Shown here: positions 1 to 8,971 of the stretch, piece by piece
How the letters are laid out: each line of letters begins with the position of its first letter
How positions within the stretch are numbered: position 1 is the first letter of the stretch
Origin: CAZLYK01 sp964563495
GTDB taxonomy: Bacteria; Acidobacteriota; Blastocatellia; RBC074
Assembly: GCA_964563495.1 (NCBI GenBank)
Contig: CAZLYK010000082.1
Location: 1-22,560, forward strand
Length of the DNA stretch: 22,560 nt
Direction: 5' to 3'
Notes under the pieces: model-generated
The model's input: the letters and a program-made list of their open reading frames with translations, nothing else
Told to the model about the DNA's origin: nothing
The model's database searches: none
Program-made: the position numbers and the translations under genes

Positions 1-24
1 TCGCCCCGTCGCCCCGTCGCCTCG
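1..24. repeat. Short GTCGCCCC tandem tract at window start
   Basis: About three copies of the 8-bp unit GTCGCCCC, the last one degenerate (GTCGCCTC). This is the reverse complement of the GGGGCGAC unit that ends the window. The tract is cut by the window edge, so its true length is unknown. No gene is associated; the first CDS starts at 183. Confidence 0.8.
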
Positions 25-38
25 TTTGCACTTCCGGC

Positions 39-67
39 TTGTCTCTGATCAAGGGCTCTAGTATTCT
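39..67 (+). promoter_or_regulatory. Possible sigma70-type promoter for the kinase-protease operon
   Basis: TTGTCT at 39-44 and TATTCT at 62-67 are separated by 17 bp, each matching 4 of 6 consensus bases. It lies about 115 bp upstream of the kinase start. A similar pairing (TTGAAT, 17 bp, TATTCT) precedes hpnC. The hexamers are weak, so this is only a candidate. Confidence 0.3.
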
Positions 68-182
68 TCGCTCACGCGTAACCCTTGGCGCCGATGGCTC
101 GAGAAAGAGGTTAAACCCCTTTAACGTCGCGGTTCGTCGAGGCAGATTCGATCGGACCAGCCTTTAAGAACGGAGAAAGGCG

Positions 183-1874
183 ATGCGATATTGCCAGGCT
201 TGCCACCATTGTTTTGGCGATGGAGTGGAATTTTGTCTGATCGATCAGACCCCGACGCGGATCGTTGAATCCGTCCCGCTTGTGATTGACGGTAAATATC
301 GGTTGGAACGGTTAATTGCCCACGGGGGGATGGGGTCTGTTTACCGAGCGACGCACCAGTCACTGGACCGCGCGGTCGCGATTAAGATCCTGCGCCCGGA
401 ATTTCTCTCCGATCCGACAGTCAGTGAGCGGTTCAATCGTGAGGCACGTGCGGCCGCGCGCCTCAAGCATCCGAACATCGTCGCTGTCTACGATTTCGGC
501 TTGCTGCCGTGCGGCGGGGCGTATCTGGTCATGGAGTTAATTGAAGGCCGCAGCCTGAGAGAAGAGATGCGGACACACGCCACACAGCACGGGCAGATGC
601 GTCCTGAGCGTGCGGCCGCGGTGCTCTCTCAGGTCTGCGCCGGGATCGAGGCCGCACACCGACATGGCATCATTCACCGCGATCTCAAACCCGATAACGT
701 CATGATCGAACCTTCCGCGGATGGCACCGAGCGCGTCCTGGTGCTCGATTTCGGGATCGCCAAATTAAAGGATCGTGAGCACGCGCTGCGCGGATTGACC
801 GATGAGAATACGATTATCGGCACTCCCAATTACATCTCTCCCGAACAGTGCACCGGTCAGAATGTCGACGCACGTTCCGACATCTACAGTCTGGGCGTGA
901 TTCTTTACGAGATGCTCACCGGGCGAGTGCCCTTTACCGGCCAGAATACTTCGGCCGTGCTCTTGCGCCATTTGCAGGAACCGCCTGCGCCGCCCAGCCG
1001 TTTTCGCCCCGGTTTGAGCAGGGAGCTTGAACAGGTCGTCTTACGCACGCTCGCGAAAAATCCGAATCAGCGATATCAAACGGCCGGCCAACTGGCTGAG
1101 CATCTTGACGCAGCCATTGGAGCATCTGGACAAATCGATTTCGATCAGGTTGAGGGTGAGCCTGAACGCGTCCCCGAGCTGTTGTTGGAGCGGCGACCGC
1201 GAACCGGGTTTTACGCGAGTCTGGTCGTCGTGACGCTCGTGCTGCTCGCAGCGTTCGGGTATTTGTCGAGCGCCGATTGGGAGGCGCAGGCTGATGCGGT
1301 GACAGATCCGAAAACTCAGTTGGATCTGGATCAGCCGGTCGCTGGCGCCGCGGCAAGAAGAGGTAAGGCCGGCGTTCAGGGTTCAGATGCCGGTCTGGTC
1401 ATCAATTCTGCCGCGACAAACCCGGGGCCGGCTCTCAAAGCAGTTTCACCCGTGGGAGTGTTAAAGGATGCGAACTTTTCCGGCGCGATCTCTTCCGGCG
1501 AGCGAGCGCAACGGGAAGTCCGGGCCGTTTATTTAGAATGGGCCAATTCGGCTGTCCGCGGTGACTGGGCCAGACATATGAGTTTTTATGCTGACCGGGT
1601 CGGATATTTTCGTGACGGTGAATTGTCACGAGCTAAAATCGAGGCTCGTAAGCGCAGGATCTTTAATGGTTTGGACTCCTATCAATTACGCTTCAGCGAT
1701 CGACCGCAGGTTCGCCTCAACGGTGGTCTCGTCGAGGCTGAAGTCATCTTCGATCGCCAGTGGGTGTTGCGACGCGGCCATAAACGGATTGAAGGTAAGG
1801 CGCACGGTTTGTTGACCATGCGCCGTGACTCGCGAGGTTGGAGGATCGCCGGCGAGCGACAAATCCGAAAGTAG
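183..1874 (+). CDS. Membrane-anchored Ser/Thr protein kinase with N-terminal zinc ribbon and C-terminal NTF2/SnoaL-like domain
   Basis: A 563-aa Hanks-type kinase predicted to phosphorylate Ser/Thr in cytoplasmic proteins. A short zinc-ribbon-like start has C4, C7, C18 and D21, the D replacing the last Cys as often seen in these kinases. The kinase domain spans about residues 39-312, with Lys68 (VAIKIL), HRDLKPDN with catalytic D167, DFG at 189-191 and a GTPNYISPEQ activation segment. In the glycine-rich loop the first Gly is Ala46 (A-H-G-G-M-G). One transmembrane helix lies at about 343-362. After a low-complexity linker, residues ~450-563 look like a compact NTF2/SnoaL-type fold on the outside, plausibly a ligand sensor. 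The start is supported by GGAGAAAGG directly upstream. An HtrA-type protease gene follows 33 bp later, suggesting an envelope-stress operon. Kinase identity is secure; the C-terminal domain assignment is by resemblance. Confidence 0.95.
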   Translation: MRYCQACHHCFGDGVEFCLIDQTPTRIVESVPLVIDGKYRLERLIAHGGMGSVYRATHQSLDRAVAIKILRPEFLSDPTVSERFNREARAAARLKHPNIVAVYDFGLLPCGGAYLVMELIEGRSLREEMRTHATQHGQMRPERAAAVLSQVCAGIEAAHRHGIIHRDLKPDNVMIEPSADGTERVLVLDFGIAKLKDREHALRGLTDENTIIGTPNYISPEQCTGQNVDARSDIYSLGVILYEMLTGRVPFTGQNTSAVLLRHLQEPPAPPSRFRPGLSRELEQVVLRTLAKNPNQRYQTAGQLAEHLDAAIGASGQIDFDQVEGEPERVPELLLERRPRTGFYASLVVVTLVLLAAFGYLSSADWEAQADAVTDPKTQLDLDQPVAGAAARRGKAGVQGSDAGLVINSAATNPGPALKAVSPVGVLKDANFSGAISSGERAQREVRAVYLEWANSAVRGDWARHMSFYADRVGYFRDGELSRAKIEARKRRIFNGLDSYQLRFSDRPQVRLNGGLVEAEVIFDRQWVLRRGHKRIEGKAHGLLTMRRDSRGWRIAGERQIRK

Positions 1875-1907
1875 CCATGATCTATTTTCCGAGCGGTAGT
1901 TAACGGT

Positions 1908-3347
1908 ATGAAACGCGGTATTCTCTTTGCTTTTTTCTGCGCCAGCCTGGTTGGGGTTCTCTCGACGGTTTTGGTGGTTGCGGCCTTCGTCAACCCCTAT
2001 GCCTTCCGGCAGTTGATCTTTTCCGGCAAGTTCTCCCTGATCGATTTCGGCGAGGAGAGGACGAATGCCGAGGTTGTCAGCCGCGCCAATCAGGCCGTCG
2101 TGACTGTGATTGCAACCCGCGCCATGCGTCCCGAGAAGGCGCTTCCGTCCGGCGATTGGACTTTCCCTCCCGAAAATAATGTTCAACGCGGAACGGGAAC
2201 CGGCTTCATCATCGACTCCGATGGCTACATCGTGACCAATGAGCATGTGATTAAAGATGCCGACCGGCTTCGCGTCAAACTGGCGGACGGCCGTGAGCGT
2301 AAGGCTACGATCCATGGCTCCGATCAGGCGACAGACCTGGCTTTGTTAAAGATCGATGCGGTTAATCTGAATATTCTCGTCCTGGGGGACTCCGACGTTG
2401 TCCGGGTTGGGGACCCGGTCATTGCGATCGGCAACCCGCTCGAATATGAGCATTCAGTCACGGCCGGCATCGTCAGCGCCAAAGGCCGTAAGGTATACAA
2501 CTCCAAACCATACGAAGATTACATCCAGACCGATGCGGCGATCAATCGCGGCAATTCGGGCGGTCCGCTGCTCAATCAGACCGGTGAAGTCGTCGGTGTC
2601 AACACGGTCATCAGGGTCGACGGTCGCGGGATCAGTTTCGCGGTACCGAGCAACGTCGTCAAACGTGTCGTCGGCCAATTGAGAGCCTATGGATTTGTCG
2701 CGCGCGGTTTTCTTGGATTGACCCCGGCAAACATCACCCCGGAGTTTCGTGAAGGTCTGGGTCTGGGTGAGGTCGAGGGTGTACTGGTCGCCGATGTCTC
2801 GCCAAACTATCCGGCCTCGCGCGCGGGTATCCAGCCCTACGATGTGATCACTCATTTCAACGGTCAACCGATCACCCGGACCGATGATTTTTTCACCCTG
2901 GTCGCGAACACGTTGCCGCAACAGAAGGTCGAATTGGACATGGTTCGCGGAGGAAGGCCATTGAAACTTTTCCCGACCCTCGAGACGCGCCCGGATGACC
3001 GCCCATTGGAGTCCAAACCGGCGTTGCAAAAGACCGGCCTGACCCTCGGTTTTGCGGTTCGGGAAAATTCGCCTGCCACCCTGCGCGACTTGCGGATCGG
3101 GGAACTGAGTGAAGGCATCAGCGGCGGAGTTATCGTTTCGGAAGTCGACCCGCTCGGCCCGGCGGCTGACAGCCTGCTGACCGTCGGAAATGTCATTCTC
3201 GAAGCCAACCGCCAGCCGATTCACAAGGTCGAGGACTTTCAACGGATCACCTCCCAGTTGCGGGATGGCGGCGCACTGGTTCTGCGCGTGACCTCGCCGA
3301 ATCAGAAGGATTTGCGACTGGTTGCGATCAGAGTCGGTGAGCTGTGA
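1908..3347 (+). CDS. HtrA/Deg-family serine protease with two PDZ domains
   Basis: A 479-aa S1C protease that would degrade or process misfolded proteins outside the cytoplasmic membrane. An N-terminal hydrophobic segment (about residues 5-27) serves as signal anchor. The trypsin-like domain has the full triad: His113 in TNEHVIKDA, Asp143 in DQATDLALLKID and Ser217 in NRGNSGGPLLN. PDZ1 is at about 265-355 (begins GFLGLTP) and PDZ2 at about 390-479, the DegP/DegQ layout. Only a weak ribosome-binding site (GCGGTAG) is visible before the ATG, and the gene probably depends on the kinase transcript 33 bp upstream. The -10 element of rnpB lies only 22 bp after its stop. Family membership is clear; which Deg subtype is not decidable here. 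Confidence 0.95.
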   Translation: MKRGILFAFFCASLVGVLSTVLVVAAFVNPYAFRQLIFSGKFSLIDFGEERTNAEVVSRANQAVVTVIATRAMRPEKALPSGDWTFPPENNVQRGTGTGFIIDSDGYIVTNEHVIKDADRLRVKLADGRERKATIHGSDQATDLALLKIDAVNLNILVLGDSDVVRVGDPVIAIGNPLEYEHSVTAGIVSAKGRKVYNSKPYEDYIQTDAAINRGNSGGPLLNQTGEVVGVNTVIRVDGRGISFAVPSNVVKRVVGQLRAYGFVARGFLGLTPANITPEFREGLGLGEVEGVLVADVSPNYPASRAGIQPYDVITHFNGQPITRTDDFFTLVANTLPQQKVELDMVRGGRPLKLFPTLETRPDDRPLESKPALQKTGLTLGFAVRENSPATLRDLRIGELSEGISGGVIVSEVDPLGPAADSLLTVGNVILEANRQPIHKVEDFQRITSQLRDGGALVLRVTSPNQKDLRLVAIRVGEL

Positions 3348-3365
3348 ATATTTTATTGCACGACG

Positions 3366-3374
3366 TGGTATACT
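3366..3374 (+). promoter_or_regulatory. Extended -10 promoter of rnpB
   Basis: TGGTATACT matches the extended -10 form TGnTATAAT with one difference in the hexamer. The predicted start, 7-10 bp downstream, coincides with the first base pairs of the RNase P RNA P1 helix (about 3384). No good -35 is present, as expected for an extended -10 promoter. Confidence 0.6.
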
Positions 3375-3383
3375 TTGAACTTG

Positions 3384-3788
<405 letters not shown>

Positions 3789-3823
3789 CAACCTTCTTCA
3801 ATTAATAATCTATCTCCGTCAAA

Positions 3824-4519
3824 ATGAAATTCGACTTTTTCAAAACCAGAGTTGCAATTGTGATTATCGGTTTGATCCTGGGTCTCTTTATTGGATTCAA
3901 GATCGCCAACAGCCAGTATCGGCGTGAGAAGGAGTCCGTCTTAAGCGGCGCGGTCGCCAAAGCCTCAGGTGGGGCGACGAGCAATACCTCGTCCGATCAG
4001 GCTCTTAATGAAGCTCGCCGCGCGATCGATAAAGCGAAGAACAATCCGCAGGACGCCGAGGCGCAGCTCGATGCAGCCGATCAATTCATACAGATTAGCC
4101 GGCCGGAAGAAGCCCTCCAATTTCTAGAGCAGGCCAATCAGGTTAAGCCGAATGACGCGAGGACCATGGCCGGATTCGGGATGGCGAATTTTATGATGAG
4201 TAAATATGATGAAGCCATCAAGTGGTCTAAGAAGTCGATTGAGCTCGAGCCGAATAACCCCGGCGCGTCATTTTTGCTGATTGCCAGCTACATCCGCTCG
4301 AACAAGAATCTGGATGAAGCCGAGAAGTTGATCAATAAGTTGGAGGCGGAGGGCGTAGATCAGACCATGCTCGCCAAAGTACGCGAGGAGCTCAATCTCG
4401 CGCGATCCGGCCAATCCGGTCGCAGCGAGGGCGCTTCGGGCTCGAAGACCGTTCTCGATCACGGCCCGAAAGACGAGGCTCCCAGCCGGGATAGCAAGAA
4501 ACCCGGAGGTCGACCTTGA
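3824..4519 (+). CDS. Membrane-anchored TPR protein
   Basis: A 231-aa protein with one N-terminal transmembrane helix (about residues 9-27) followed by a short linker and about three tetratricopeptide repeats (roughly 60-175), e.g. the unit around YDEAIKWSKKSIELEPNN. The C-terminus (about 190-231) is polar, with Ser, Gly, Lys and Pro. Such proteins act as scaffolds at the membrane; no specific partner can be named. No convincing ribosome-binding site precedes the ATG, which lies 36 bp after rnpB. Its stop overlaps the start of the next gene by 3 bp, so the two are translationally coupled. Confidence 0.85.
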   Translation: MKFDFFKTRVAIVIIGLILGLFIGFKIANSQYRREKESVLSGAVAKASGGATSNTSSDQALNEARRAIDKAKNNPQDAEAQLDAADQFIQISRPEEALQFLEQANQVKPNDARTMAGFGMANFMMSKYDEAIKWSKKSIELEPNNPGASFLLIASYIRSNKNLDEAEKLINKLEAEGVDQTMLAKVREELNLARSGQSGRSEGASGSKTVLDHGPKDEAPSRDSKKPGGRP

Positions 4520-4803
4520 CCTTTATCCTGCGCATCGTCCTTATCCTGATCGTCTTCTCATTCGTCGTCTATATCTTCAAAGCGATTGCGCGAATCAGGT
4601 TCAATTTGAGTGGGACGATCAAAGAGGTGAGGAAACTGCGTGAGCAGTTGAGCGGCCGCCCTGCGACGGCCGGCGCCGAAATGGTCAGATGCGCATCCTG
4701 TGGAGCTTTCGTCTCCTCCAGGGATGCTCTGGTCGTCTCGTCGCGCAACCTCACGCAGAGTTTTTGCTCTCCCGAGTGCATCCGCTCTCACGCTCTCAAA
4801 TAA
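4516..4803 (+). CDS. Small membrane zinc-ribbon protein, PP0621-like
   Basis: A 95-aa protein with an N-terminal transmembrane helix (residues 3-22), a basic linker and a C-terminal treble-clef-like zinc site with C59, C62, C84 and C88 (CASC and CSPEC). The layout resembles the PP0621 family, whose function is unknown. It starts with TTG at 4516, supported by a strong GGAGGT at 4505-4510 with a 5-nt spacer, and overlaps the TPR stop (TTGA junction). Its own TAA stop is the outermost part of the palindrome at 4801-4886. Function unknown. Confidence 0.8.
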   Translation: MTFILRIVLILIVFSFVVYIFKAIARIRFNLSGTIKEVRKLREQLSGRPATAGAEMVRCASCGAFVSSRDALVVSSRNLTQSFCSPECIRSHALK

Positions 4804-4886
4804 TAGACAGGATGGACAAGCTTTGTGCGGGATTAAACCAGACATCTGGTTTAATCCCGCACAAAGCTTGTCCATTCTGTCTAATA
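4801..4886. repeat. Palindromic element A of the AATAGACAGGAT family
   Basis: A near-perfect inverted repeat: 42 pair positions with a 2-nt centre (CA at 4843-4844), one mismatch near the outer end (4803/4884) and one G-T pair (4811/4876). The outer end TAATAGACAGGAT includes the TAA stop of the upstream gene followed at once by TAG. The other end is 8 bp before the next start codon. There is no T-run, so it is not a standard intrinsic terminator. It shares its outer 32-bp layout with elements at 12075-12106, 14791-14886 and 20394-20509. Confidence 0.9.
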
Positions 4887-4894
4887 GTTAAGCT

Positions 4895-7198
4895 ATGAGA
4901 CACACGCGAATATACAAGCTGGTTCTGGTCTTGCTCGGTGTGGCCATGTTTTTCTGCTTCATGGCGCGGCCGGCCTGGACGAACGCGCAGGATGAAGAGA
5001 AGCGCAACTACTGGGCGTTTCGTCGACTTGTCCGGCCGCCTCTCCCGCCGCCGGTCAAAAACAAGGCCTGGGTGGTTAACCCGATCGACACTTTCATTCT
5101 GGCCGGCTTGGAGGAGAAGGGGCTCTCTCCGTCTCCGGCAGCCGACAAACGAACGCTCATTCGCCGTCTGACCTTTGATCTGACCGGGTTGCCGCCGGCG
5201 CCGGGCGAGATCGACTCTTTCATCGCCGACCGATCGCCGGACGCGTACGAAAAAGTGGTTAAAAGACTGCTCGCTTCGCCTCGGTACGGTGAACGCTGGG
5301 CGCAACACTGGCTGGATGTCGTGCGTTTCGGCGAAACTAACGGCTTCGAACTCGACCAGGACCGAGAGCAGGCATGGCGTTACCGCGACTATGTGGTCAA
5401 CTCGCTCAATCAGGACAAGCCATACGATCGGTTCATCATGGAGCAGCTCGCCGGTGATGAGATCGATCCCGGCAATTTCGAACTGCGGGTGGCGACCGGA
5501 TTTCTGCGTGCCGGGCCGCAACATGTGGTTGCGGGAAACCAGGATCAGGCGCTCAATCGCCAGGAATGGTTGACCGAAGTCATGTTCGGCGTCGGAAACG
5601 GCATCCTGGGCCTGACAGTCGGCTGTGCACGCTGCCACAACCACAAGTTCGACCCGATCCCGCAGGCCGATTACTATCGCCTCCAGGCATTCTTTGCCGC
5701 TTCAGACAATTACGATTACAAACGCCCGACCAGGGAAGAGGATGAGGCGTACCAGGCTGCTCTTAATATCCATAAGCAAAAGCTCAAACCGATTCAGGAT
5801 CAGATTGCCGAGATAGAAAGACCCTATCAAGAGCTTTTGAAGGCGGAGAAGCGCACGAAACTGGAACCAAAGTACGTGGAGGCTCTGGCCAAAGACGAGA
5901 AGCTGCGCAGCGTCGAGGAGAAAAGACTGGCCGCAGACGCGCAGCGCATGCTCAATCTCAGCTGGGATGAGCTGGTCGCCGCATTGAAACCCGGTGATAA
6001 GGAGAAGCGAGCCGCGTTGCGCCGCCAGATGCACGAAATCGAGCTTTTCGCACCTGACCCGCTGCCGAAAGCTCCGGGAGTTTCCGACATCCTGAAACCG
6101 GCGCCCGCCATGCACATCTTGAAAAGCGGTGATCCGCACCGGCTGGGAGCTGAAGTCCAGCCGGGGTTTTTGAGCGTGCTTTCCCCCAAAGACGAGTCGC
6201 CTGAGGCGCAGATCAAACCGGTGGAGAAAGGGGAATTCCAATCGACCGGGCGCAGATTGACCCTCGCCCGCTGGCTGACCCAACCTGATTTTCCGCTCAC
6301 CTCGCGGGTCATGATGAACAGGCTGTGGCATTACCATTTCGGTCGCGGCATAGTCGCCACTCCCAACGATTTTGGCCGAAACGGCCAACAGCCGACACAC
6401 CCGGAACTACTCGACTGGCTGGCGACAGAATTTGTCGCTCGCGGTTGGTCGCTCAAGCAGATGCACGAAATGATCGTGCTTTCGAATGCTTACCGGCAAT
6501 CATCAGAGATTGACCCTGCCAAAGCGAAGATCGACCCCGAGAACAAACTATTATGGCGGATGAATCGCCGGCGCCTTGACGCCGAGGCGCTTCGTGACGC
6601 GGTTCTGGCTGTCGCCGGATCGCTCAACGATCAGCGTGGGGGGCCGTCGGTGCGTGTGCCGCTCGAACCTGAAGTCTACGATACGATCTTCACTGAATAT
6701 GAGCCCGACAACTTGTGGCCGGTGCATCCCGACCCTCGCCAGCACAATCGCCGCAGCCTCTACCTGGTCCGTAAACGTAATGTCAGGTTGCCGATGCTGG
6801 TTGCCTTCGATGCTCCTGACCTGATGAGCTCCTGCGGAGCGCGCAGCGTCAGTGTCCACGCCCTGCAATCACTGACTCTCATGAACAGCGACTTCATGTT
6901 GCAGCAGAGCCGGGCACTCGCCGAGCGGTTGTTCAATCAGACGGGCGGCCACGATCGGGTCATGATTCTGCGTCTTTACCTGCTCGCACTCGGCCGGGCG
7001 CCGAAACCGGAGGAGCGCCGGGCCACGCAAAAGTTTCTGAGAGACCAATCGGTGATTATTCGAGCCCGCGCCGCCCGCGGTGAGCCGATTGTGAGATTGA
7101 GCGGTCTGCCGAAAACTGTAGACGCCGGTTATGCCGCGAGCTGGGTCGATTTATGCCTGGCCATGATGAACCTGAACGAATTTGTCTATCTGAGGTGA
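4895..7198 (+). CDS. DUF1549/DUF1553 (PSCyt2-PSD1) domain protein
   Basis: A 767-aa exported protein of the family first noted in planctomycetes. A hydrophobic segment (about residues 7-25) serves as signal or anchor. DUF1549 follows, beginning around PIDTFILAGLEEKGL and containing the typical CARCHNHKFDP with C244-A-R-C247-H248, a possible haem c site. A helical charged linker (about 290-400) leads to DUF1553, with LTSRVMMNRLWHYHFG and WSLKQMHEMIVLSNAYR. The additional N-terminal cytochrome domain found in some relatives is absent. The DUF1501 gene starts 5 bp after the stop, the usual pairing. The family is linked by context to outer-surface polymer breakdown, but no reaction is established. 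The ATG at 4895 has no obvious ribosome-binding site. Confidence 0.93.
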   Translation: MRHTRIYKLVLVLLGVAMFFCFMARPAWTNAQDEEKRNYWAFRRLVRPPLPPPVKNKAWVVNPIDTFILAGLEEKGLSPSPAADKRTLIRRLTFDLTGLPPAPGEIDSFIADRSPDAYEKVVKRLLASPRYGERWAQHWLDVVRFGETNGFELDQDREQAWRYRDYVVNSLNQDKPYDRFIMEQLAGDEIDPGNFELRVATGFLRAGPQHVVAGNQDQALNRQEWLTEVMFGVGNGILGLTVGCARCHNHKFDPIPQADYYRLQAFFAASDNYDYKRPTREEDEAYQAALNIHKQKLKPIQDQIAEIERPYQELLKAEKRTKLEPKYVEALAKDEKLRSVEEKRLAADAQRMLNLSWDELVAALKPGDKEKRAALRRQMHEIELFAPDPLPKAPGVSDILKPAPAMHILKSGDPHRLGAEVQPGFLSVLSPKDESPEAQIKPVEKGEFQSTGRRLTLARWLTQPDFPLTSRVMMNRLWHYHFGRGIVATPNDFGRNGQQPTHPELLDWLATEFVARGWSLKQMHEMIVLSNAYRQSSEIDPAKAKIDPENKLLWRMNRRRLDAEALRDAVLAVAGSLNDQRGGPSVRVPLEPEVYDTIFTEYEPDNLWPVHPDPRQHNRRSLYLVRKRNVRLPMLVAFDAPDLMSSCGARSVSVHALQSLTLMNSDFMLQQSRALAERLFNQTGGHDRVMILRLYLLALGRAPKPEERRATQKFLRDQSVIIRARAARGEPIVRLSGLPKTVDAGYAASWVDLCLAMMNLNEFVYLR

Positions 7199-7203
7199 TC
7201 TGG

Positions 7204-8649
7204 ATGGATCGACGCGACTTTGAGATTCCTGTTGCGACGTCGCGCCGCGACTTTCTGGCGCGCGCGGGCAATGGCTTCGGCGCGCTGGCGCTTCAATATC
7301 TGCTCTCTCGCGAGGCTCAGGCTTCAGAAAAGAAGAAGACCGGCAAAGAGCTCAACCCGCTTGCGCCCAGGCCGCCGCATTTCGCGCCCAAGGCCAAAGC
7401 CGTGATCTTTTTATTTATGGTCGGTGGGCCGAGCCAGATGGAGACCTTTGACCCGAAACCGCTGCTCGATCGGATGCACGGTCAGCAGATGCCGCCGAGC
7501 TTCGGCGAGGTCAAAAGCCAGTTCGTTAAGTCCGGCACACCGCTGATGGGCAGCGCCTGGAAGTTCCGGAAGTATGGTCAATCGGGGGTTGAGGTCTCGG
7601 ATTTGTTGCCGCATACGGCGACTTGCGTCGATGATCTGGCGGTCATTCGTTCGTGTTACACCGACAGTTTTGTCCATGCTCCGGCTATGTACCAGATGAT
7701 GTGCGGCCGCGTGCTGGCGGCTCATCCGAGCCTGGGGAGCTGGGTGACCTATGGTTTGGGAAGCGAGAGCGAAAATCTACCGGCGTATTGCGTCATGACC
7801 CAGCCGGAAGGGCTGCCCGAAGGCGGCTCACCGATGTGGGGCGCCGGGTACCTGCCTACAATCTACCAGGGCACGCAATTGCGGAGCGGTTCGACCCCGA
7901 TTATTCATCTGGCTCCACCGAAAGAGATAAGTCGCCGGCAGCAGGGCCGTATGCTCTCATTTATGCGTGAGATGAATGAGATGACCATGCGCCAGGATGA
8001 TCCGGAACTGTCAGCGCGCCTGTCAGCTTATGAGTTGGCTTTCAGGATGCAGCAACACGCGCCCGAGGCCGTCGATCTGGGCAAAGAGAGCCCGGCGACG
8101 AAGAGTCTCTATGGCCTCGACGATCAGCAGACGATCGAATTCGGCACTCGCTGTCTGCTGGCTCGCCGGTTGGTCGAGCGGGGAGTGAGGTTCGTTCTGC
8201 TCTTCTCCGGCGGTGGACCGGTCAGCGTCCAATGGGATGCCCACGATAACATCAAGACCAATCACGAACAGATGTGCCGCTGGACCGACAAACCCATCGC
8301 CGGCCTGCTCAAGGATTTAAAGAGTCGCGGGCTGCTCGACTCGACGCTCGTGATTTGGGGGGCCGAGTTTGGTCGCACCCCGGTCTCGGAAAACGGCAAA
8401 GGCCGCGACCATAACCCGACGGCCTTCAGCATGTGGATGGCCGGCGGGGGCGTCAAAGGCGGGCAGGTCATCGGACAGACCGATGAATTGGGATTCCGCA
8501 CCGTCGGCAATCGTTACCACCCGCGCGATATCCATGCCACAATCCTCCACCTACTCGGACTTGATCAGATGAAACTGACCTACCTGCATAACGGTCGTCA
8601 CGAAAGATTGACCGATTTTGGCGGGAGCGTGATCGAAGAGCTGGTATAA
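7204..8649 (+). CDS. DUF1501 protein with Tat signal (sulfatase/alkaline-phosphatase-like fold)
   Basis: About 481 aa. The ATG at 7204 is preferred over an upstream in-frame ATG at 7153 because it has GAGGTG with a 6-nt spacer and does not overlap the previous gene. The N-terminus has a twin-arginine motif (SRRDFL, Arg14-Arg15) and a hydrophobic stretch, indicating folded export by Tat. Typical DUF1501 blocks are present: MVGGPSQMETFDPKP, WGAEFGRTP, GRDHNP and DIHATILHLLGLD. The family is predicted to have a metal-dependent alkaline-phosphatase/sulfatase-like fold, with no proven substrate. It is coupled to the DUF1549/DUF1553 gene 5 bp upstream, so the two probably act on the same extracytoplasmic substrate. 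Confidence 0.93.
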   Translation: MDRRDFEIPVATSRRDFLARAGNGFGALALQYLLSREAQASEKKKTGKELNPLAPRPPHFAPKAKAVIFLFMVGGPSQMETFDPKPLLDRMHGQQMPPSFGEVKSQFVKSGTPLMGSAWKFRKYGQSGVEVSDLLPHTATCVDDLAVIRSCYTDSFVHAPAMYQMMCGRVLAAHPSLGSWVTYGLGSESENLPAYCVMTQPEGLPEGGSPMWGAGYLPTIYQGTQLRSGSTPIIHLAPPKEISRRQQGRMLSFMREMNEMTMRQDDPELSARLSAYELAFRMQQHAPEAVDLGKESPATKSLYGLDDQQTIEFGTRCLLARRLVERGVRFVLLFSGGGPVSVQWDAHDNIKTNHEQMCRWTDKPIAGLLKDLKSRGLLDSTLVIWGAEFGRTPVSENGKGRDHNPTAFSMWMAGGGVKGGQVIGQTDELGFRTVGNRYHPRDIHATILHLLGLDQMKLTYLHNGRHERLTDFGGSVIEELV

Positions 8650-8674
8650 AAAGCCACTGAGAGGAGATCAATTA

Positions 8675-8953
8675 ATGGTATGCCCGGAATGTGGTGAGCA
8701 CCTTTATCGATCGCATACTAGAGGTTTTAAAGAATGGCTGATCAGGACTTTCACTTCCTACAGAGCATACCGCTGCCGCCGTTGCGGGTGGCGTGCCATG
8801 GCCGCGCCAAATAAGAAATTGAGCTCACGTGGGTTCATCGGTTCGCTTCTCCTCTGGATCGCCGGACTGATCGTTGCCCTGCTGGTCGGGTCTTACGCAA
8901 TTTACGAGATGAGATCCTCGATCAATTTACCGGCCAGCGGCAAAACCCGATAG
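8675..8953 (+). CDS. Small zinc-ribbon membrane protein
   Basis: A 92-aa protein with two CxxC pairs (C3, C6 and C34, C37) separated by a basic segment, then one transmembrane helix (about 54-76) and a short tail. GAGGAG lies 9 nt before the ATG. It follows the DUF1501 gene by 25 bp and may be in that operon. It faces the convergent fusion gene across only 18 bp. Not a family I recognise; the domain layout makes it a likely real gene. Confidence 0.75.
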   Translation: MVCPECGEHLYRSHTRGFKEWLIRTFTSYRAYRCRRCGWRAMAAPNKKLSSRGFIGSLLLWIAGLIVALLVGSYAIYEMRSSINLPASGKTR

Positions 8954-8971
8954 TCCTGTCTATTTTTTTGG
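8954..8971. repeat. Single-arm element E of the AATAGACAGGAT family
   Basis: The 18 bp between two convergent stop codons consist of TCCTGTCTA, a run of seven T and GG. On the - strand this reads A7-TAGACAGGA and begins 2 nt after the TGA of the fusion gene. It equals the outer end of element C (20394-20509) with its poly-A/T tail. The opposite arm is missing. Confidence 0.6.

Noticed and set aside
2454..3242. 262-aa open frame on the - strand
   Set aside because: Antisense to the HtrA gene, whose catalytic triad and PDZ domains are intact on the + strand.
3356..3361. TTGCAC as the -35 of the rnpB promoter
   Set aside because: It is only 7 bp from the -10 hexamer; an extended -10 explains the promoter better.
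4801..4886. Element A as a standard intrinsic terminator
   Set aside because: The stem is far longer than usual, is followed by no U-run, and belongs to a dispersed repeat family.
4796..5644. 282-aa open frame on the - strand
   Set aside because: It lies opposite the DUF1549 gene, runs through element A, and has no family-like motifs; the + strand gene is clearly real.
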